A stretch of DNA of 64,000 bases from JBFFMO01 sp041390025 (GTDB lineage: Bacteria; Myxococcota_A; Bradymonadia; Bradymonadales; Bradymonadaceae). Shown one piece after another: positions 58,346 through 64,000 of the stretch; position 1 is the first letter of the stretch; each line of letters starts with the position of its first letter. The translations under genes were made by a program, and so were the position numbers. The DNA is taken from contig JAWKQR010000009.1 of NCBI GenBank assembly GCA_041390025.1, positions 90,771-154,770 of the forward strand, in the 5' to 3' direction. The notes under the pieces are model-generated. The model ran no database searches. It saw only the letters and a program-made list of their open reading frames with translations, and was not told where the DNA came from.

Positions 58346-60844
58346 CTAACCAGCCGGCTGAGTCACCACAAACACACTTGAAGAGGGCACCCAAGCGGTG
58401 TCCTCTTCGTTTGTGAGCACCACGCGTGTCCATCCGGGGCGCAACTCAATCGCACGTAACATCGTTCCCGCCGTGGTCCCTCGCACGCGTCGTGTGGCAG
58501 CGAGGTCGCTTGGTCCTTCATGAAACGGCGTTGTGCCGCTGAGCAGAACAACAACGTGGGTGTCTTCCAAGACCTGTCGTTGCGCCCACCACACCCCAAA
58601 ACCAATGCAGGTGACCAACAGCGCCACGCGAGCGTGCACCACCAACGGTTTTCGGCGGCTGAGATAAAAGAGCGCGATCGTTGAGATCAACAGCAACACC
58701 ACGGAAGTCGGAATGACCCAAGGCGGAACTTGCGCAGCGGTGTTCCATGCCACGAGGTCGTCGGTCCCGTCGATCACACGCCCAACTCGCGTCGATTCGA
58801 TGGCACCCAGACGCACGATTCCTCGCACGGTGTCGAGCTCCGACTCGATGACGCCATTGCGCGGGCTGAGGTAATGGGCTCGTTCGAGGTATGCTCTAGC
58901 CCGACCCCAATCGCCTGCATGCGCAAATGCGATGCCTGCGTTGTAGACCGACGACGGGTCGCTGAATTTCGAGGCCTCCGCCTGTTGCTCCCAAGCCTGG
59001 GCTGCCTTGACATAGTCCCCCGCGTCGAACAGTTCGGTGGGCGTGGATTGCGCACGCGCTTCAACGCCGCCAAGGACAAGAAGTGCGAGCGCAAGCGTGC
59101 GGAGAAGCGCCAAGAGCGCAGGTGACTTTACCGTGTCGAGCACGGACAGGGCTCTGGCTCGGATGGCATCGATGGGTGCCTGCGCGCTTGCCGGTGCGAA
59201 TCGGGACGTCTCCAGGTCTTCAAGGGTCCCCAAGATCTTGTCGATGTCGTCTTGGGGAAGTTCCACGTCCTTTAGCGCACGCCGCACCGCCGACCCGGAG
59301 GTTCGGCCGTTGGGAAGGTTCAGAATCTCGCCCAAAGTCGCTTTAAGGGAAACCGCGACTTCCTCGGCGGTCTTTGCGGCCTGAATCGCCGCACGTCCTT
59401 CGTGAAGGCGTTGGTTGAACCTTTGAGCAGGTTCACGGCGGGCACGCCATCGTCGAACGGGGGGCTCAGCCAACAGTCCAAGCAGCACGATGGCTAGAAC
59501 GATGATTGCCAACTGCATGGGGATGCTCACGCCGGTGCGCTGGTTCGTCCAGTGCTGGGCGGTTGGACGGCCCAGCGTCTGGACCTGCTCGGCGATCATC
59601 TCGGTGGCAGTGGTGGCCTTGGCGTTTGAAGCCAATGGTGCGACGTCAGCCGCCTCTGGCGGAAGCACGCCGTCAGCAACGGTAATCTCAATGGGGGCTG
59701 TCTGTTTGGTGCGATATTCGGTGGCTGTGGGGTCAAAGTAGGTGAACGCAATGGCGGGTATTACTAGTTTGCCAGGTTTGGTTGGCATGACGCTCCACGT
59801 TCCGACGCGCTTTCCTGTGACAAGATTTCCTCGCAGGCTCTTCTTCGTGTCCTCCTGTGGCACCGCGACGCGTGCATCAGGGATCTCGACATCGGGAAGG
59901 CGAATTCGGTTGACGTCGCCTGCACCCGAGACCTGAACCTTCAGCGCGAGCAGCTCGCCGACTTTCCCAACCCGGCTGTCAACGGATGCGTCGATGTCCC
60001 ACTGCCCGACGTTGCCCGAGTAAAAACCCGGCGGCGCGTTGGGCGGAAGTGCAAGAACGGTGAGTTCAATGGGGTCCGAGGCAACTTCAATTTCTTTTGA
60101 TGACCTCAAGAAGCCGCCCGTGGCGAGCGTAACTTGCATGGGGTCGATGGTCACTTTGCCCGTGTGGAGTGGAAAGATGGCGTAGTTTCGCAGCGTCGTT
60201 TTTTCCATCAACCGGCCATTGAACGGGGTTGCTTGCCGCTGCCCAACCTGCCGCTCATTGAGGTTTTCGATCCAGAAGTCGTCCAACGGCGGGTCGGTGG
60301 CACCTGTGAGCTGTGGGTTGAAGATCCGAGCATCCGTGTAGAGGTCGTAGGAGAGGTTGACTTGTTGGCCGATGTAAACCTGCTCGGTCGGTGCAATCGA
60401 GGTTTCGATGAACGCCTGATCGCTCTTTTGTCGCACGGACTTCGGGACTTTCCCGGGCTTGACGACCTTGACGGTGACGCGGCTTGGGCTGTCCAATGCG
60501 TCCCCAAGTCTGACCTTTGGAGGGGTGATTTCGAACGAACCGAGCGCGTTGGCACGAAGCGTCCAGGACACCGTGAGGATCCGTTGCGAGACGTTGTTAA
60601 CCGTGATGAACTGGGGTGCCTCGGTCCTTCCAAGCACTTCCAATTCCCCAAAGCCGGGCGCGCTCTTCAGGCCAAGGTCGCCCGAGCCAAACGTGGACAT
60701 CGTGACATCGTAACGAAACGGTTTTCCAAGCTCTACGACCTCCGGCCGAACGGTCGCGGTCACGGACTCGCCTCCGGATTGAGCCCACACCAGCGCGGGC
60801 CACAGGCATAGCGCAAACATCCAAACTACGTATCGCATCACCAA
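58346..60844 (-). CDS. BatD-BatE fusion (oxygen tolerance, TPR and SH3-like tail)
   Basis: The 832-residue protein has a signal peptide (VVWMFALCLWPALVWA) and a BatD beta-sandwich region (TATVRPEVVELGKPF, VYIGQQVNLSYDLYTDARIF, GKLVIPAIAFTYFDP), a membrane segment (AIIVLAIVLLGLLAEPP), then a TPR part with LFDAGDYVKAAQAWEQQAEA and RAYLERAHYLSPRNG, another pair of membrane segments and an SH3-like end (GTTAGTMLRAIELRPGW, DTAWVPSSSVFVV). BatD and BatE are often separate; the order here suggests a fusion. Bat proteins support aerotolerance or envelope stress; a clear mechanism is not known. It overlaps the BatB/C gene by seven bases. Confidence 0.85.
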   Translation of the reverse strand: MVMRYVVWMFALCLWPALVWAQSGGESVTATVRPEVVELGKPFRYDVTMSTFGSGDLGLKSAPGFGELEVLGRTEAPQFITVNNVSQRILTVSWTLRANALGSFEITPPKVRLGDALDSPSRVTVKVVKPGKVPKSVRQKSDQAFIETSIAPTEQVYIGQQVNLSYDLYTDARIFNPQLTGATDPPLDDFWIENLNERQVGQRQATPFNGRLMEKTTLRNYAIFPLHTGKVTIDPMQVTLATGGFLRSSKEIEVASDPIELTVLALPPNAPPGFYSGNVGQWDIDASVDSRVGKVGELLALKVQVSGAGDVNRIRLPDVEIPDARVAVPQEDTKKSLRGNLVTGKRVGTWSVMPTKPGKLVIPAIAFTYFDPTATEYRTKQTAPIEITVADGVLPPEAADVAPLASNAKATTATEMIAEQVQTLGRPTAQHWTNQRTGVSIPMQLAIIVLAIVLLGLLAEPPVRRWRARREPAQRFNQRLHEGRAAIQAAKTAEEVAVSLKATLGEILNLPNGRTSGSAVRRALKDVELPQDDIDKILGTLEDLETSRFAPASAQAPIDAIRARALSVLDTVKSPALLALLRTLALALLVLGGVEARAQSTPTELFDAGDYVKAAQAWEQQAEASKFSDPSSVYNAGIAFAHAGDWGRARAYLERAHYLSPRNGVIESELDTVRGIVRLGAIESTRVGRVIDGTDDLVAWNTAAQVPPWVIPTSVVLLLISTIALFYLSRRKPLVVHARVALLVTCIGFGVWWAQRQVLEDTHVVVLLSGTTPFHEGPSDLAATRRVRGTTAGTMLRAIELRPGWTRVVLTNEEDTAWVPSSSVFVVTQPAG

Positions 60845-63800
60845 TCCTTGTCGATGTAGCGATTGGGTTGTTCTTTGAGTGCTTTTCTCATCTGGAAGTT
60901 ATCGTCGGACGATTCAAGCGCTCGCAAGATATCCTCGATGCGTTGCATTTCTGCGGCCTTTTCCTGGGCCGATTTGCCTTGATCTTGGGTTTCGGAGGTT
61001 TCGTCTTGCGCGTCCGCGCGGGCTTGTTCGGCATCGTTGGCTTCCTCCTTCTGACCCTGCTGCTCGCCATTGTCGGACTGCGTTTCGTCTTGGCTGCCGT
61101 CGTCCTGCGGTTGTTGTTCGTCTTTTTCGTCGCCCGGCTTTCCGTCCTGTTGATCCTTTTCTTCGTCGCCGTCTTGGGCATCATCTTGCGAGTCCGACTG
61201 ATCTTGTTGATCGCTTTTCTGCTGTTGGTTCTGATCTTGGCTGGAGTCGCCGGATTCCCCTGCGGCACCATCCAAAATCTGGAGATGGTAGAAGTCGCTG
61301 TCGCCACTGACGCGCACCACGGAGGTCTCCGCGTCAAGATTTTCGGCGGTTAGCACAGACTCAAACGGGGGCCGCCCGACATCTGCGCTGTCTGGTCGCT
61401 GGCCCTCTTGTGCCACACCGTCTCCGCTCGCGTTCATGAGATCGAGCCGTAAGGCGGAATGCGCTTGAGGGTCGTCGGGATCGCTTGGGGTCGAAACAGT
61501 GACAACCCCATGCTCAGACGCTTCTTCTTGGGGTCGTGGCGACCCTGAAGAAGTCGAGGTCACCGTCGCATAGGCGGAGGTATCGAACCACGGTTTGGTT
61601 GGGTTCAAGCGTAGCGGCCGTGGTCGCGTCGTCATTGTCTTCGAGGCGGTCATCGCCCGCGACGCAAGGCGCAAACGCATAAGCTGTCAACGTGTAAGGG
61701 CCTTGCTGATCGGGTCGACGGGGCGTACCTGAACGAGGTAGCGGCCCGGTTTGGCGACGTCGCGCACGCGACCGTCAAAGCGACCCTTCCGCGACCCCCT
61801 CGGCGACGACCAGTCCGCTGTCCGCCTCAACGAGCGTCATCTCGGCTTGGGCCGGAACCTGACGATCGAGGTCGGGTCCCAGCTCAAGGTCAACAAAGAG
61901 GCTGTCACCTGCTTGCAGGTCGTAGGCGTACCAGTCCGTGTCCCCGGGGCAAAGCTGACCTTGCGCTGGTTGCTCGCCCAGCGGCGCTGCGGTGGCAGGG
62001 GCATCGTTGGGTTCGGACGCCTCCTGAAGGAAGGCACATGGCGGCACGACCCGAATCGTCACGTCGTAGGCGGCTTCGCGTCGCGTCGTCACGCGAAGGG
62101 CAACGCCCACGGAATGGTCACCAAGTCGTACGTCTTGAATCTCGCGGGTGGCTCCCCGCAGCTTTTGTTCGTCAGCCAGCTTGGACGGGTCGCCAGAGTC
62201 TTGGCCCATAACTTCTCGGTTGGACCGATCCACCAGCTCAACCGTGAGGTCGTCGGTCTGGTTAAGGAATGGCTCCGATTTGTCGGGGTCCTCACGCAGA
62301 TCCTTGAACTTTGCGGTGGCAAAGATCCGGCTGCCTGCAGGCGCGTCGATTTCAAACCAGTCGTCATCGCCAGGGCATGCAACTGCTGAGAAAGCGTCGG
62401 GTTTTTCTGTCTTCGCTGCCTGGTCAATCGTGTCGTTTTCTTCAAGCTTATCCTCCAGTTTTTGGCACGGGTACAGCTGATGAAACACCCATTCCAAATT
62501 CTTTTGAGGAGCAACTTTTGGCCTTGGGGAGGCCGCTTGTGTGTCGTCGGCAAAAACGATGGCGTCCTTAAACGCCGAATACGCCTCTTTCCATGCTTGC
62601 TTCTTGGCGACGCCACCGAGATTAAACATGGCTCACAGGCGCAGCTGTGGGTCCGTTGTCTCAAGTGCCCGCGCGAACGCTTTCTGTGCATCGTCGAAGC
62701 GTTGGGCGCCCATCGCGATGCCTTCATCACAAAGGCAATCTCCGGCGCGCCTTTGTGATCCTCCGACGCTCGTCGATAGGCCTCGATGGCGTCGTCGAAC
62801 TGTTGGGATTCGATCAACGCGTTGCCCCGATCGACGTCGGACTGCGTGTCGCGAAGCGCGTTGTCACACGCGGCGAGGAACGACAACGCGAGTAAAATGG
62901 ACGCGACCTTCGCGGAGGGTTTTCGTCGCCGGTCGCCGAGCGAGACGCCGAGCAGCAGGAAGCAAAACCCGGGCACGAGAAACACCATGAAGCGCTCTTG
63001 GTATCGCTCCTTCATGAGGCTTTCGAGCTCGCTGCGCTCAAGTGTCGCGATGAATTCCGAGACGCCTTTGGCCACGGAGTTTTTGCCAGTGTAGGGGATG
63101 TAAAGTCCGCCGGTTCTGTCCGCGATCGCCTGCATCGACTTGACGTCGAGCTTGGTGCGCACCACCTCGCCGGACCGGTCGCGTTGATAACCCATCAACG
63201 TGCCATCTTGTTTGTAGAGGGGTATGCGCTCACCCGTGGCCGACCCAAATCCCACGGTCACGATCTTGATCCCCGACTCTGATGCCTTTTCTGCCGCCTC
63301 GAGAGGTGCAGACTCATGGTCCTCTCCGTCCGAGATCAGCACGATGATCTGGTTCTTCGCCCGCTTCATCGACGGGCCGTCTCCTTCACCGCCGGTAAGC
63401 AGCGCGACGGAATCTAGGATGGCTCGTCCCACCGATGTGCCGCCTACCGGCATCTGAGCCGGGTCGAGTTTGTCGAGGTAGAATCGGATGGCGCCATAGT
63501 CCGTCGTCAAGGGCGACTGCGGGAAGCTCACCGCGGTAAAGACCACCAATCCGACACGGTCGCCGCCAAGCGCACTCATGAGTTCCTTGATTTCGGCCTT
63601 GGCGGCATCGAGGCGATTTGGCGCTGCGTCGCGGGCCAACATGCTCTTTGAGATGTCGAGTGCGAAGACAACGTCGACGCCCGTTCGCTTGATGGGCTTG
63701 TTTGTTAGGCCCCACTGGGGTCGAGTCGCCGCAATCCCTACAAAAATCGCAGCCAATACGAAGGAAGCCGCGCGCACACGCTGCCGGAGTGGCGATGCCG

Positions 63801-63948
63801 CGCTGGCCATTTGAGCCAGCATCGGGTGGTCGCCAAATGTCTGAAGCGTGCGCCGACGCCAGCGAACGTAGAATGCCAACGACAGCGCCATGATAAGCGC
63901 CGACGCCAAAACCCAGTAGAGTGTTTCCGGATGTCCAAAGTGCATCAT
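60838..63948 (-). CDS. BatB-BatC fusion with PPC domains and Gln/Asp-rich tail, frameshifted
   Basis: From the start (MMHFGHPETLYWVLASALIM) two membrane segments lead to a VWA domain with ALDISKSMLARD (DxSxS) near residue 92 and VLISDGEDHESAP, then a membrane segment and lipobox-like SFLAACDN, TPR motifs (DRGNALIESQQFDDAIEAYR), and several PPC-like domains (CPGDDDWFEIDAPAGS, CPGDTDWYAYDLQAGDS, CDGDLDFFRVA). A Gln/Asp/Glu-rich stretch follows and the end is ILRALESSDDNFQMRKALKE, as in BatC. Frame changes near 62740, 62630, 61770, 61690 and 61540 are required. The unusual part is the set of PPC domains between BatB/TPR and the tail. Total length is about 1,036 residues. Confidence 0.78.
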
Positions 63949-63952
63949 GGCC

Positions 63953-64000
63953 TCACGGAAATTTTCGAAGCAGTGTGTTTCGCAAGAAGAACTGGAGGGT
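63953..64000 (-). CDS. C-terminal end of BatA-like protein, partial
   Basis: Reading from the window edge, the minus strand encodes TLQFFLRNTLLRKFP followed by a TGA at 63953-63955. This Arg-rich, Leu-rich end, with RNTLLRKFP, is typical of BatA-type VWA proteins, and the gene precedes the BatB start by five bases as in other Bat operons. The call depends on only 15 residues and on context. Confidence 0.5.
   Translation of the reverse strand, partial: TLQFFLRNTLLRKFP

Noticed and set aside
60868..61353. A plus-strand frame with strongly hydrophobic Leu/Val content
   Set aside because: It is the antisense of the Gln/Asp/Glu-rich tail of the BatB/C protein; such codons read as Leu/Val on the other strand. 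No ribosome site or family was seen.
1..64000. Mobile elements, prophage, CRISPR and tRNA/rRNA genes
   Set aside because: No transposase, integrase, phage gene, regular spaced repeat or recognisable RNA gene was found by reading; a dedicated tRNA search was not possible.

Overview
The window looks like a chromosomal segment of a Myxococcota-type (former Deltaproteobacteria) bacterium, probably from a metagenome or long-read assembly. The reasons are very many lipoproteins with lipoboxes, thrombospondin-type-3 (TSP3) Asp-rich repeats, pre-peptidase C-terminal (PPC) domains, a MYXO-CTERM-like C-terminal signal, an AgmX/PglI-type TonB-like protein with ExbB/ExbD partners, and an eukaryotic-type kinase, an FHA protein and a pseudokinase. 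No rRNA, tRNA, CRISPR array, prophage or insertion sequence was seen.

Layout. 1-1573: end of a DUF1501-like gene and a haem-motif lipoprotein. 1574-7140 (minus): aminotransferase, PPC lipoprotein, fused MFS/spermidine synthase and a small lipoprotein. 7297-10504: bioD and two lipoproteins, the second a VWA-like/TSP3 protein. 10593-16317 (plus): ExbB, ExbD, ExbD, a secreted protein, a pseudokinase, an FHA-like/TonB-like AgmX protein and a lipoprotein. 16346-22439 (minus): three lipoproteins (two TPR-like) and an outer-membrane beta-barrel. Together 10.6-22.4 kb resembles the Agl-Glt trans-envelope machines of myxobacteria. 22582-32591: surface lipoproteins, including two intact VWA/TSP3 proteins, a PPC protein and a sortase-type TSP3 protein.

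32894-41234: a flavin-type oxidoreductase, ftsK, then a VWA / lipoprotein / zinc-ribbon-FHA / Ser-Thr kinase cluster. 41244-49901 (minus): complex I genes nuoE, nuoF, nuoJ, nuoK, nuoL, nuoM and nuoN, with nuoG, nuoH and nuoI absent from their usual place. 49968-54392 (minus): receiver-like/degenerate GGDEF proteins, a GNAT acetyltransferase, RNase J and a small Cys-containing protein. 54551-58344 (plus): TerB-like, NfeD-like and two flotillin-like SPFH proteins. 58346-64000 (minus): Bat-type genes (BatD/E fusion, BatB/C fusion with PPC domains, end of BatA).

A major caution: many genes, including ones that should be essential (nuoL, nuoN, nuoF, ftsK), are broken by single-base frameshifts, several at homopolymers. 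I interpret these mostly as residual sequencing error, so such genes are annotated as one CDS spanning all frames. Coordinates of frame switches are approximate.
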